From Chlorops oryzae (Eukaryota > Arthropoda > Insecta > Diptera > Chloropidae): 64,000 bases of DNA. Where the stretch lies: positions 62,330,639-62,394,638 of the forward strand of contig CM035806.1 of assembly GCA_020466095.1 (NCBI GenBank), in the 5' to 3' direction. Made by a program: the position numbers and the translations under genes. Positions 11,261 through 23,390 of this stretch are shown here, one piece after another (within the stretch, counting starts at the first letter, position 1; each line of letters begins with the position of its first letter). The notes under the pieces are model-generated. The model did not search any database. It was not told the origin of the DNA and saw only the letters and a program-made list of their open reading frames with translations.

Positions 11261-11654
11261 TTTGGCGGCAAAATACACAATCAGAAGAAGCAAAAAAATA
11301 TTTGTATTCAGATATGAGAATAAGAGAAAGAGTGTTTTTTTCTATTGTGTAGAATGATGACCATAGTTATAGCGATGTCGCAATTTTTTTTCAGCGAAAG
11401 CTTAAGTCTACATAGTAGCTATACACACACCAAATTTCAATAAGCTGGGATGTATAGTAAAAAAGTTATCCAGGAAAAACGTTAAAAATCGTGATTTTTG
11501 AAACTTCTGAACCACTTCCCACGACCCAAGAAGGGACTACGAAAAAAATTTGTATGCAGTTTTTCGGACATTTACCTGGTTGAAGTCCATGCCAAATTTC
11601 AATATGATATCTTTCATGGCTTAGGAGTAAATTACGAAAAACTAAAGTGTGACC

Positions 11655-11758
<104 letters not shown>

Positions 11759-11887
11759 TGGCTAGATCGATTCCTCTTGTCACCCTGATCAAGAATATAT
11801 ATATATGTCTATATCTACCGCGACTCCTTTGGTATGTTACATACACCGTGCCAAACTTAATATACCCTTTCCTTCGGAAAAGGTATA

Positions 11888-12750
11888 AATATATGTCGGA
11901 ATATAAAAATAAGGTAAAGTAAACAAATATAATGTATAACAATGGGATTAAAAATATTAATGTACTGAAACGCGAAAAGAAAAAATTCTGGACCAAAATT
12001 TATTCTTTATTACGCACGACCGATGGTTACCCCAAAAATCGAAGATTAAAATTCTATTTATAGAATCGCTCTCTGATTGAAAAGAGAAAAGAAAACAAAG
12101 AAGAAGAAAAACAAAAAAAATGACCTAACACAACGCAATGAGTGGCGAATAGGTTGCATTTTTCGAGCTTTGCCTGGAATTGTATGCCAACCGATTTCGA
12201 GACGATTCGCTTTGTTCGGTTTTTTTTTAATGCAGCAAAACAGCTTTCGCTAGCTTAAACATATTAAAAACGGACCAGATTAACAATTTGGGCAGATGTA
12301 GCAGATTCGTCAAAAGTTCCGAATGCTAAGACCCACGAAAGCGAAAAGCCATCTACTTTCGCTTAAAGCAGATAACGAATTTGCTTGCTCTTTTTTCGCA
12401 ATACGGGAAATGATGACCGCATTTTGTTTTTTGCGTTTCCTGAAAAATGAGAAATTTTTAGTTGTGTCACCTTAGAATAGGGTGTGCGATATATTCAGAC
12501 GGTGCACATATATACATATAAAATTGGATGTTCCGGATGATGAAAAGTGTGCCGGGATGCAGTGTCTTCTTTGGGTTGGAGCTGATATTAAAGAATATAT
12601 TACGCGGCGCGAGGTCCTTGTATCCGGCTCGAAGGCCCAATGTTTTTTTTTTTCGTTTTGAACACAAATAAGGAAAAAGCAGAAGAAGATTTTGTAATTC
12701 TAATGCAAGTTACTTTATCTTTTTTGTTTTTTGTTTACATAGTCCCTTTT
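11888..12750. other. Gene-free stretch between two inverted Helentrons
   Basis: No gene, RNA or transposon termini recognised. The open frames present are short and compositionally biased. Confidence 0.45.
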
Positions 12751-13634
12751 TATACCTTTTCCGAAGGAAAGGGTATATTAAGTTTGGCTCGGAGTATGTA
12801 ACATACCAAAGGAGTCGCGATAGATATAGACATATATATATATTCTTGATCAGGGTGACAAGAGGAGTCGATCTAGCCATGTCTGTCTGTCGGTCACACT
12901 TTAGTTTTTCGTAATTTACTCCTAAGCCATGAAAGATATCGTATTGAAATTCGGCATGAACTTGAACCAGGTAAATGTCCGAAAAACTGCATTAAAATTG
13001 TTTTCGTAGTCCCTTCTTGGGTCGTGGGAAGTGGTTCAGAAGTTTCAAAAATCACGATTTTTAACGTTTTTCGTGGATAACTTTCTTACTTTACATCCCA
13101 GCTTATTGAAATTTGGTGTGTGTATAGCTACTATGTAGACTTAAGCTTTCGCTGAAAAAAAATTGCGACATCGCTATAACTATGGTAATCATCCTACACA
13201 TTAGAAAAAAACACTCTTTCTCTTATTCTGACATCTGTATACAAAAATGATTTTTTTTGCTTCTTCCGATTGTGTATTTTGCCGCCAAATAAAGTCGTCA
13301 CATAAGATTAAAATTTGACCATGACCACCATTCGCGAAATTCGCAAAAATTGGATTTTCACTATTTTGAATTGAGTATTTCGCAGCTACATATAATATCC
13401 TCTTTCTATTTAAAATTGACCATGCCCACCATTCGTAAAAATTTTGTACTTAATAATAATTTCGAGTTTGTGAAGCTAGATCGAAGCACAGATAAGGTGT
13501 AGCTAGATATCCAAGCTAGAACAACGAAAACGGCAGGAATTTTTGTTAAGGTAATGTTTTAACATATTTTAGGCTGAGGAAAAGGTACATATGTGTGCAA
13601 TCGGGTTAGCCGATGTAAACTTCCTTACTTGTTA
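12751..13634 (-). mobile_element. Helentron-like element, family A, second complete copy
   Basis: Read on the minus strand it starts ACAAGTAAGGAAG with a degenerate hairpin and ends at a TATACCTTTTCCGAAGG hairpin (plus-strand left end). Content and order match the copy at 10.4 kb, but the 101-bp array is reduced to about two units and the GACA tract is nearly absent. It is therefore about 585 bp shorter. Confidence 0.8.
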
Positions 13635-13900
13635 TTATACAATTGTATTTTTCAAAGCTTCTAGAACTGAAATGTAACACAATGAAAAAATGGAAACGGC
13701 AATCGACGGGTATAAGTCGCGCATGGAAAATCTTTGTCACAAGGTATACGTCGATAGGGTATAGGTCGATCCACCAGTGATCTTAAACAACGTGAGAAAG
13801 GCAGTTTTAAAAAGAAAAAATGTAACGTACTTCATACAGATCGGAGCACACCTTCTATATATTACCAACTTTTGTATCGGCTCAAATCACTGGGCGTCGG

Positions 13901-14000
13901 NNNNNNNNNNNNNNNNNNNNNNNNNNNNNNNNNNNNNNNNNNNNNNNNNNNNNNNNNNNNNNNNNNNNNNNNNNNNNNNNNNNNNNNNNNNNNNNNNNNN
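13901..14000. other. Assembly gap (100 N)
   Basis: Exactly 100 unknown bases, the usual placeholder for a gap of unknown size. Order and distance across this point are not certain. Confidence 0.99.
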
Positions 14001-14843
14001 AATTTCGATTTACTCTATGAGGCAAAGTTGTAGCTCTTGTCATAAGGAACAAAAATTGCCAACATATAAAATCCAAAAAACTTCACCTTCCAGGTCAAAA
14101 TCGCAAAAAACTTAAAAAATTTCGATTTTTCAGAACACGCGTTAAAAATTTTCAATTGACTCACACTTTTACGTAAAATTTTTTGGAAATATGACGTTAT
14201 AGAAGGAAATGAGCGATATATTTATGCATTTATATAAAATATTTAATAGCATACTTTCAGGAAGAATTGCTTTTTTTGGTTTATTAAACGGTTACAGTTC
14301 CCTAATGCGTCATTTTAGCACAACAGTGTTTTCGGAAAAATTTCTTGGCATATCTCAAAGTTCATATTGATGTTAATTTAGAACATTAAACTTCAACTCA
14401 TACGTAGATAGGGACCGAAGAGTGGACCAAATAACTTAAAAGAATTTTCAAATTTTAGTTAAAAATAGTTATGTTGGAAATATCGATATACTTAATGAGG
14501 AGAAGTTTGATGATATTTTAAGGGTTTTATTTTTTTGATATAAGGTTGGTATATTGGGATGGTAGGCACTGAGATCTTGAGGGTAAGTACTAGAACGGAA
14601 CGCCTGAGGTCAATGACTTCTATAGAGGCCATATTGGTATCCTTGCGACAAAAACATTGATGTGCCAAACTTTAAAATCCGACAGTAAACACCAGAGTTA
14701 TGAAGAAATATACCAATGCGCGACCTCTACGTTCGATAGAAAAAAAAAACTTTTTTTCTTTTCGCAATTGTCTTGCAAAAATGCGTCATATTCGCTGGTA
14801 TACGGCACAATTTTTTTTTCTTCCATATAAGGTGGTACGGTCT
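14001..14843. other. Gene-free AT-rich stretch
   Basis: No recognisable coding sequence, RNA or transposon ends. Confidence 0.5.
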
Positions 14844-15147
14844 AATGCATATGCATATAGAGAGTTGTTTTTGCAATTTAACTGTGAAAATATATGAGCT
14901 AAACTTTTCTTTCTTTGACAGCGAATCAACAGGATTCCTATTTTTGTTGCATTTTTTGGTCCCTTTTCGGTGACACTTTTCTGCAACGAAAGTTTTTATT
15001 CTAGAAGAACAATTATTAATTTATTAATGTGAAAATGTAAACAACAAAAATAGGAATCTGTTGATTCGCTGTCAAAGAAAGAAAAGTTTAACTTATATAC
15101 TTTCACAGTTAAATTAGTAAAACAACTCTCTGTATGCATATGCATAC
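14844..15147. mobile_element. Foldback element with about 100-bp arms
   Basis: The left arm (about 14,844-14,950) contains ATGCATATGCAT, AGAGAGTTGTTTT, AATTTAACTGTGAAA and TTGACAGCGAATCAACAG. The right arm (about 15,035-15,147) carries the same blocks in the same order inverted, with few differences. The loop is about 85 bp. There is no coding capacity and I cannot define the target duplication. A hairpin this long is a MITE or foldback transposon. Confidence 0.75.
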
Positions 15148-15400
15148 AACAAACTTCCCAGCAAACATTTACTCTTACTAAACAATTGGAAGTAATTTGC
15201 GCCCGCAAATAAAAGGCTTGGAAAAACTGTTTTCCAATATCATTGGAATTCGTTTGGAATTCAACACAAAACAAACAAAACGGCTCCCTTTTTATTTTTA
15301 TGTTTTTTTTGAATACTTAAGTAGATAATAATATAATATTTAAATAATATTTCAAAACTAAGAGGAATAGCTTTCATCCAAACATTAATGCAAAAATAAA

Positions 15401-15959
15401 ACAACTAAGAAAGCTAAAGTCGGTCACGCCCGACTTTGAAATACCCAGCGTCCCGACATTATGGGGCACTATGTTACGAAAAATCTTCATTTATGAGCGT
15501 GGCAGTGGGCGGGCCACATAAACTATTTTCCTACACCTTTCATTCACCTTGGTCAATCTTTGTTGCGAATTTGAAGCTTCTACGCCTATTACTTCACAAG
15601 TTACGATAAATGCTTATTTGTGGGCATGGCTCGAGGTTGACGGCGTCCATTTTTTTTCCAGGATATGTCCCTTTTTGTTGTTTACCAGGACATCAAATAT
15701 CAATGAAATGTCTTGAGCGGTTCGCAAGTTACAAGCATTTTACTGAAAACACATTATATTCATTTGTGGGCGTGGCAGTAGGCGGATGTCTCCCATTTTT
15801 ACTTAGGATCATACTCGGATACCGATATACCTGTGTGCCAAATTTCGACTTGATTGGTCCAGCCGTTTCGGAGGAGATCCGAGCACGGACGGATGGACAG
15901 ACGGACATGTCTAAATCGAATCTCCTGGTGACGCTGATCATTTCTATATATATATTTAA
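15401..15959 (+). mobile_element. Helentron-like element, family B, truncated at the right end
   Basis: It begins ACAACTAAGAAAGC with AGTCGGTCACGCCCGACT forming the subterminal hairpin. It then has GGGCGTGGCAGTGGGCGG blocks, a CGGACGGATGGACAGACGG core and GACATGTCTAAATCGA, and fades out after a TATATA tract. The CTGGGTATA terminus seen in the copies at 56.2 and 58.1 kb is missing. Confidence 0.75.
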
Positions 15960-16091
15960 TGAAATTACCTTTAAAATGGCAACAAGTTATCGAACAAAAC
16001 GGCGCATATTTGACCTAAATCGGGTCATTCTAACTATCTTAAATAAAGCCCTCAATTTAATGCAAAAATAATGGATTTCTTTTTACTACAC

Positions 16092-17438
16092 CTAATATGA
16101 AGCGATTGCATTTCTTATTATTTCTGGATTGTTTATGTGGTCGGTTAAAGTTTCAGTGTATTCCAGATAACTTCGATTTCCTTCCGCAGCTTCTAAAACT
16201 TGCAAACAATTTTTAATGATTTCATCATTATGTTCATTTAAGGGCCAATATTACCAAGCATATTTAAAAAAATTTTAAAAATAAAATCTGATTTTCATTT
16301 TCACCAACGAAATTTTTAAAATATTTTTAAATAAATTTTTAAACTACCCCGGCAGGTCGTTTAAGTTTTTTTTTTTAAAGATATGGTAACAGCCCTGTTT
16401 TGGGCGGTAGAAAAACAGCTGATTACATTCATTCTAAAATTTTACGGAAAAAATCTGCGCAAAACGACACAAGCAAAGCTTTAAATTTATTTATTCGGAA
16501 TACAGCGATTAGAGACTGATGAAAAATCGCGCGCAAACGGCTCCATGTTCTAAAATAATATTTCAATCATTTGTGAATTTGACTGACTACCCTGACAGTG
16601 GAGCGTGCTGCCACATTTTGCTATACTTAAAAAAGTTGCATATTGAAAATGAAATTTAAAATAAAAAAATTTTTAATTTAATTTATAAATTTTTTTAAAT
16701 ATGTTTGGTAATATTGGCCCTAAGTAATTATGCAGGACGCAGCATGCTAAAATGATAGCATTTGCATTTTTTATTGCATTGTTTATCCCCTTTCCAATGC
16801 GTCTAAACCGCGCCTTCAAATGCCCAAAAGCATTCTCTACTACTCTTCGGGATTTCGACAAGCAATAGTTCAAATGTTTTTGTTCTCTGCTTTGAGCTAC
16901 ATGAAATCCACATGGCTTCATTAATTTGTGGCTTAAACGAAATGCGGAATCCCCAATTACGTACACTGGGACATCCACACCCGAAAATATTCGTGATAAC
17001 TCGCTTAAAAGGCTGCGTTCGTCCAACTCGCGTTTGAGGGAGGACGATTGAAAGATTGAGGAATCGTTACAACGACCTGGAGTTCCCGAGCTAACGTAAA
17101 TAAATCGGCATCTAAAATATATATTAAATTACTGAAAAGGTATATACATATAAAACATTGAGTGATCCTACCTGGCGTCCACTAAGGCTAGCAAAACTAT
17201 TGAGTACCAGCCTTAATAGTTATAATAGTCTGTAGCGTCTTCATTGGCCGGGTGAATTTCGATGTGACAACCATCTATCAAAACCGTTAAACAATAAGGA
17301 TTCCAAATTTAATAAATAAACACATTTACCAAGCGCTCCCATGCATTGTGGGTATCCAAGTCGCTCAAAACCTTCAACCAAGTTCTCAATTTTTGTTTTT
17401 GACAGTGGGAAGCAGGTACGAAAAAATTCCGTTCGCAA
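16092..17438 (-). pseudogene. PIF/Harbinger transposase (DDE_Tnp_4), spliced, broken copy 1
   Basis: Three exons are visible on the minus strand: 17438-17330, 17274-17172 and 17111-16092. Introns of 55 and 60 bp have GT-AG ends, and the joins restore the frame. The RNase-H-like nuclease has D in ALDGCHIEIHP, D in VIGDSAFRLS and E in RRVVENAFGHL, so the DDE triad is complete. Lesions: an in-frame TAA at 17213-17215, a 479-bp MITE at 16242-16720 after HNYL, and a truncated N-terminus where a repeat element begins at 17413. The C-terminal part resumes exactly after the MITE and ends at 16092. I do not see the partner Myb-like gene or the outer ends of this element. Confidence 0.85.
16242..16720. 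mobile_element. Harbinger MITE with TAA duplication
   Basis: Ends GGGCCAATATTACCAA and the inverted copy flank 479 bp of AT-rich sequence. TAA lies on both sides (16239-16241 and 16721-16723), the TWA target expected of PIF/Harbinger. Removing the element and one TAA leaves the transposase frame open across the site. Confidence 0.9.
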
Positions 17439-18030
17439 ACCGAAAAATTCAGTTCTTCTTCATTTTACGACTCACAACGCCATCCATTCGTTTTTCTATT
17501 CACGAGCACAATCCATACCTGCGATCTGAATTTTTTCAATTCGTTCGCCAACGAACGGAAACGAGTTTTTTAGAGAATGGATAAATTCCGTTCGCGAACT
17601 GAAAAATGCTCGCTATGCGAACCGTTCGTTTTTAATTCGCGAGCACAATTTTTACCTGTGAACTGAATGTTTTAAAATTCGCGGGCTACCGAACGGAAAA
17701 AGTTTTTAACAGAACGGAAAGCATGTAGGAAAGATTCAGTTCAGGCTTTAGCGCACGAGTACAATTCTTACCTGTTAGTTGTATTTTTTTAAATCATTCC
17801 TGTTCAGCGGCCAATGCACAGCAAACTCTTCAAGATTGAGAAGAAAATTTCAACCCCTTTCTAAAAAATACAAAGTTGCATACTTATTGTGGAGAACAAA
17901 AAAGAACCGATTAATTCCGATTAAAATCGCTCACGAATGTTTTTTTTTTCAGTTCGTCTGCTTTCCGATTCCGTTCACGAACCAAAAATATTTTTCGCGA
18001 TCGAAAAGCATTTCGTAAATCGATCACGAT
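17413..18030. repeat. Repeat family X, copy 1 (empty-site copy)
   Basis: The outer end reads CAGGTACG followed by GTTCGCGAAC-type palindromes repeated several times, then CTGTTCAGCGGCCAATGCA and CACGAATGTTTTTTTTTCAG blocks. The same sequence, inverted, lies at 25.19-26.58 kb, where a Helentron interrupts it. The CAGG-type end is compatible with a hAT element, but the second end is unclear. No coding region. Confidence 0.6.
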
Positions 18031-18429
18031 CAAGATCAAAGACCGCTAAAGTTATTATTTTTCATGGTCCTTCGAGGCAAAAGAGAGGCTTAAAAAAATT
18101 AATTTGTTTAGAACCATTGTCAGGTGTTGCTCCCGTTTTTGAAACTGACTATCGTGTTGCGGAATGCTGAGCCGGCGTTTACACAAGCCGACTTGCTAAC
18201 TGGCTTCTACATATGCCGACTCGCTTACGTCTGGTGATGTAAATGTTTAGTAGGTTTACGTATGGCGTAAACAGACAGTTTGAAAGGTTTTTTGATAAAT
18301 TCAACTTAAGGAGCTAAATTCAGATTTTAAATTCATAGTCTTAAAAGCCTATTAGAGTCCCCTAACTAAGTAGAAAATTGATCAGGAATTAGATCATCTA
18401 AAACAGAAAATAAAATAGTTTGAAGATCA
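18031..18429. other. Short unassigned stretch
   Basis: A scrap near 18,280-18,345 resembles, inverted, part of the element at 6.9 kb (AACTTAAGGAGCTAAATTCAG). Otherwise nothing is recognised. Confidence 0.4.
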
Positions 18430-18533
18430 CCTAGTGTTATTCAACAAGAAGCGTAGGCCTTAATAAGGGAGGCGAATCCAAACCGAGAAATTTTACAATT
18501 GATTAAGGATCAGGTCTCACTTAGAGCCAATTT

Positions 18534-19028
18534 CACCAAGCATTCTTAAGTAAAAATCGTCGTTTAAGTACAGATTTTCATTTTCATCAACCTAAATGGC
18601 AAGTCGTACTTAAGTGATCCATATCCGGCACTTAAGTAGAGTTTATGCAACTCTGTGTTGTCGTAATGGAAACAGCTGATTTAAAAAGAAAACTATTTAT
18701 GTATATGGAAACTTGTTTTATTTATCATGTCCTTAGCTCTTGCGTTAACTTTATCAGTTTGATTGCACTCAATTATAGACTTCTTGCTTTGAACGCACGC
18801 AAGAAGTAAATCTATATCTTCTTCTGAAAATTTTTTAGTGCGGGACTTCATGTCTTATTTATTTATGTTTTAAATCAGCTGATTACGACGGTGTTGCACT
18901 AAAAATAAAAGGTGCTACCGTACTTCCGCGTAACAAAATTTTATATTTGATGAAACGGGCTGAAACTTAAATGCGTACTTAAGTGCCAATCGGTACTTAA
19001 ACTTAAATGCCTTTGGTGAAATTAGCTC
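18534..19028. mobile_element. Harbinger MITE carrying a relic of a Myb-like ORF
   Basis: Ends GAGCCAATTTCACCAA and its inverse, with TTA on both sides (18531-18533 and 19029-19031). On the minus strand near 18,850-18,710 a short frame starts MKSRTKKFSEEDIDLLLAC. This resembles the start of a Myb/SANT-type accessory protein and is cut off after about 45 codons. So this is an internal-deletion derivative of a two-gene Harbinger. Confidence 0.8.
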
Positions 19029-19067
19029 TTAGTCATTATACTCAGCTTCAAAAAGCGGTTTTATTAA

Positions 19068-21414
19068 CCCTGGATGGATACACTTATTTTTAGTACGTTA
19101 TGGCTACACTTCGTCGAATCGACGAATATCATTTTCGAAAACTTGCAAGCCGAAAACCTTTTGAGTAAAAAATATGCAAAAATTGTTTTAAGTGAAGTTA
19201 TTTATTGACAATTAAAAACCCAAAAATTGAAATAAAATAAAAATATTTTTTCTTTAAAAAATTTACATATTAATAGCACTATTTTCTTTCCTATTTTTAA
19301 AAAAGTAAGTTTTAACAATAACAAATAATTAAAAAAAACATAACAAAAGTTGACTTATTTCATTAACAGCCTTTAAAAAAATATAAGGAACAATAAAAAA
19401 GTAGACGTATTCTTGGTCTTAGGCCTCACTTTGAGCACGAGACACAAAGCTCAACCTTGTGATCACCGTAGATGCTTTTTGAGAATTTTTTGCAGGTTGA
19501 TTTAGTCATTCTGCGCTTCTTGTACGAACAGAAGTGGCAAATTTTTCGTCTTCTTTCGGGCTCATCATTTTGGTCGACATTTGCTTAAGCGAAGTTCTCA
19601 AAGTCCGGTTTTTCACCCTTTCTTCCAAAAAGGGGGCTACCAATGAGTCATGGACGTCCTTCATATAGTTACGGCGACTCTTGGGCTTTTGTCGTTTCAA
19701 AAACATGTTATGACTGTATATTACATAACTGTTAACAAGTGCAATATTCAGAATTCCAAAAAATAGGCACGAGGGCCATCTGTTCGTTTTCCGCGAGCAA
19801 GACATAATGCTACACATTTGGTCCAAAGTGTCGACTCCACCTTTTGTCTGATTGTAGAATTCGACCATGTCAGGCTTGCCAGTTTTCACGTTAATGGTCC
19901 CATCTTCATCGCAACTTGACAAAAGGTAAACCTGCTTATTGGGGTTCGGCTTGTAAACATCGATGTTCCAGGTTTTCTTCCCTTTACATTTAAAAAGTCC
20001 TTTGGGATTTCGCTCTTATTTGAGCGTAAGGTTCCCACAATGGAAAATTTATATGGCTCAAGCAGTAACGATTTTGCGAGCGGAATAGAAGTAAACCAGT
20101 TGTCCATCGTGACATTTCGATTTGTCCCATGAACCGGCTTCGTTAACTCTTTAACATAGTACTCACCCAAACAATCTTCTGACAGCTGAGATCCTTTTCC
20201 AAGGTGTGGAATAGCGTTTACCATATAACTTGTACCGCTGTCACACATCATAATCAGCTTCAGACCATATTTCGCTGGCTTGTTTGGTATGTACATGCGA
20301 AATGCACACCTTCCCCGAAACGCCAAAAGTTGCTCATCAATTGTTAGATACAAGCCAGGTGTATAGTTCTGTTGGCATTTCTCAATGAATATATCCCAGA
20401 CTTTTCTTATTGGAAAAAATTTATCGTCTTTCATTGCTGCTCTTACGCTCTTGTCGTCAAAACGAAGGCATGACATCAAAAATTTGAACATTTCCTTCGG
20501 CATTGTTGAAACGTATCGTGAACCGCAGTAGCTTGGATCAAAAAGCTCTTCTCTTGACAAGTGGTTGTCTTTCTTCGCTGCCGAAAGAACAAGTAGTCCA
20601 ATAAGTGCATAAACTTCTGTTGCATTAGTTTTTATACTTTGAGTACCATTTTGATTTCGGTTATTGATCTCGACGTTTGTCCACTCTACTATCTCGTCTA
20701 CAATTTGTGTAGTTATAAATAGTTTAAAGTTTTCCAATGGATCTACGACGTCTTTGCATTCTCGGGTTGGTCCTCTAGCCTTGTGAACATATCTCATTGC
20801 CCGATGATGCGATTTGCCCTTTTTAGTGAACCATATGTAAGAATTTTTGCCACGCAACTGGGGCTTCGAGAATTCAATAATACTTGCTTTAGCGCGCAAA
20901 ATATTAAGTGGAATATTTTCCTCGTCCGAAATTTCCCCATTTGTCGAAGCATCGTCTGCACTGGACCACTCATCGTCAAAAGATTCTCGTTCACCATCAT
21001 CAACAGCACCAATATTGCTTGCCTCTTTCACACTGCTGTCATCTTCAAAATCATCACATTCTTCCTTGTCGCCACAGGTTTTCAAAAATTTTTCGATGTT
21101 AGGCTCCATAGCTGATTTTTTGTTGTTCATTTTCACTTGAGTTCTATAAGAAATGCAGCAAAAAATAATAAAAAGTTTCTGCTTATGCAAGCTCAGAAAG
21201 TTACGTTAAGGCTACACTTCGTCGCTTCGACGAACACATACCTGCAAAACAGCCCGTCCGAAAGTTTTAGTGGCGGCAAACATCTGTTCACGTCAAGCTC
21301 TCGTCGGCAACTAGCGTTGCTAAAAGTAGAGAGTTTATTTGAGCACGCACAAAAAAGTTATGCGAGAAAAAATGAGAGTGCTTCGTCATTTCGACGAAGA
21401 GTAGCCATCCAGGG
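19068..21414 (-). mobile_element. piggyBac element, 2,347 bp
   Basis: Ends CCCTGGATGG and CCATCCAGGG are flanked by TTAA on both sides (19064-19067 and 21415-21418), the diagnostic piggyBac target. Subterminal palindromes of the form TTCGTCGNNNCGACGAA occur near 19,110, 21,213 and 21,385. It encodes one transposase on the minus strand. Length matches autonomous piggyBac elements. It sits in a LINE coding segment that reads on across the site. Confidence 0.93.
19426..21130 (-). pseudogene. piggyBac transposase, two frameshifts
   Basis: The likely start is the ATG at 21130 (MNNKKSAMEP); an acidic N-terminus follows. The DDD nuclease shows D in LYLTIDEQLLAFRGRC, D in LIMMCDSGTSYMVN and D in KGGVDTLDQM. 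Near 19,968 a small deletion joins GTSMF to YKPNPNKQVYLLSSCDEDG out of frame. A second frameshift near 19,560 moves the cysteine-rich C-terminal finger (ICHFC, then STCKK, then ELCVSC) into another frame ending at 19426. All three catalytic residues survive, so the copy is recently dead. Family proteins are about 550-600 residues, consistent with this span. Confidence 0.9.
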
Positions 21415-21640
21415 TTAATTGACAAAGTAAAAGTTTTCATTAAGTGCTTCGAATGAAGTCAATAAAAAAGGGTCCAAAAATTAGAAGCAACAATTCAGTA
21501 TTTTAGCAAGGATTGTGAAAAGCTACGGAAAAATTTTGATGAAAACTATCTGTTAATTGAAGAAACAGATGCACAAAACGAGTCCTTAAGGGAGACTCAT
21601 AGAAATCATAGAAGCAGATAAAGAGACACTCAAACAGCGA

Positions 21641-22255
21641 GAGAAAGAAATTGAGCACCCTAAGGTAGCATTAGGTAAACTAAAGAGAAAATTAAGAACT
21701 GACTGATCCACGTCTCCGCTACCCACTAGGATATCAGTCAAAACAAATACACAAAACACGTCTCCACCACCCAACACGTCTCGAATTCCAACCAGGTTTA
21801 TGCATAGGAAAAAGCACGGTTAGGCAACCGCTCACGGCGCCGGATAAAAAGGGGCGTTTTAAAGCTGATAAGTGTATGTGTTTGAATTGAAGTCAGGGTG
21901 CGCCGACGAAAACTCGCCCTGGGCGCTGGTAGGGCTAAAACCGGCACTGTCCATAGTACACAGAGCTTAGATAGGATGGTTAGTACCTTCACATCGGCCT
22001 ACTCGGCCGCAGCTGAATTCGCGTGTAACCCAACAAAATTTTAGGGTAAGGCAAAACCTCTTTGGTGGAATGCAGTTATTGTAGCCCTAAGGAAAACCTG
22101 TAGAAGAATTAGGAATCATCCTGATGAAGGCGGAAGCGAATTCGTCGAAACAATTATAGAATATACACAATAAAGCAATTGAAATAAAAGTAAAAATCCC
22201 AAACCGTTTTATTACTTAAAAGTTTTTCAACGCAGCAGACTCGCAAATATATCAT
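21641..22255. other. LINE-linked stretch without clear coding
   Basis: Weakly open frames with Pro/Thr/Ser-rich translation (ACGTCTCC repeats at about 21,705-21,780) could be the rest of ORF1. Nothing firm can be assigned. Confidence 0.3.
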
Positions 22256-22456
22256 ATACTGTAGAAAGCACTTCAGTGAAGCGAAACTAACATTGGACTG
22301 GCAATCCTACAGAGAGAACCTCCGTAACTTCAAATATGCAATAGGGAAAGCGAAACGTTGGTCCTGGAGAGCATTCTGTTATAACATAGACCGAGGTATC
22401 CAGACTGCATTCAAAAGGACAATGGTCGTTGGACCGACACTCCCTCAGAAACACTG

Positions 22457-23390
22457 CACAGAGAAAACGATACCACATAAAATGGACGAAAAACAATAAG
22501 ATATCTCTACGGTTTTTATCCAAGAAGATTGTCTTATTGAAACCATAGAGAAAACCTTATCGTTAATTTTATCGAAAAATTTAATGAAAAGTGAAGAAGA
22601 TTACTTATAACTTTGATATGAATTCTTGTAAAAAACCAGGTCGGCGCGTTCGATCCCTGCTCCAGCGAGCGTCGATTTTTTTTTTGGAAAAGTAGATTAT
22701 TTAACATTTCCATTATTTAAAAAACTGAGATATAAAGGATTTTATCAAACTTTTTATAATTAAAAAATTTAAAAAAAGATTCTATAGGAATTTCTTGAAA
22801 GAGCTTGTGCGTGACGGTTTGGAAGACGCGATGAAAGCAACTTATTTATTTATTTGTTGGCAACTTATTTTCAGGTCCCCGTATTTTTTCCTTGATATTT
22901 AATTACCTGATTAAGTTCTCCATTACTCCAAAAATTCTTTTGCCTGTGACAGGGTTCGGAACTCGGATCTTCCAGATTACGAATCTAGCACACTTCAACT
23001 ACGCAATCGCGAGATAAGCTTTGAGCTTGCTAGATTGATTTTATCAATGTAAGTGCAACAAAAACTGGTTTGTCTTTTTAAACTATGGAATGAATACGGA
23101 ATTCATATACCTTTTTAAATCAATAAGTCTTGCTTTTAATAAATGCTTCTTCTTAAAGCGAGTTTCTGCCTATAAAGATATCTTATCAAAACGTAATTTT
23201 TATAAGAATGTCACATAGTTTTATTGATATGGTCACCTTATTATTTGACTATATCAAGAAGTTTTCCTTATTCTTCAACAGAAATAATAAGATATTCACA
23301 TGAAATATATATAGTTACACAGATTTCTCTATAAAATCACGCAATAAGGGGATCTTATCGATTTTATGTGGTCATATATTTCTGTCTGTG
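22457..23390. mobile_element. Inverted-repeat element with CACAGA ends, containing tRNA-like sequence
   Basis: Left end CACAGAGAAAA then ACCACATAAAATGG. Right end, inverted, CACAGACAGAAA then ACCACATAAAATCG. Both sit between LINE pol segments. No clean target duplication was found. On the minus strand about 23,018-22,942 is tRNA-like. A B-box-like GCGTTCGATCCC followed by T8 or more lies near 22,652. The 934-bp body has no ORF. It may be a DNA element carrying SINE pieces. Confidence 0.5.
22942..23018 (-). repeat. tRNA-derived sequence (Thr-CGT-like anticodon arm), SINE head or pseudogene
   Basis: The minus strand has a D-arm-like TTGCGTAGTTGAAG and a good anticodon arm: five paired bases around the 7-nt loop TTCGTAA, anticodon CGT. 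A B-box-like GAGTTCCGAACCC follows. The T stem and acceptor stem pair poorly, so it is not a working tRNA gene. A SINE derived from a tRNA is the simplest reading. Confidence 0.45.

Noticed and set aside
13777..14115. A 112-codon frame across 13.8-14.1 kb
   Set aside because: A third of it is the N gap; nothing on either side looks coding.
20783..21140. Several plus-strand frames opposite the piggyBac N-terminus
   Set aside because: They mirror the acidic, Ser-rich transposase coding strand and have no features of their own.
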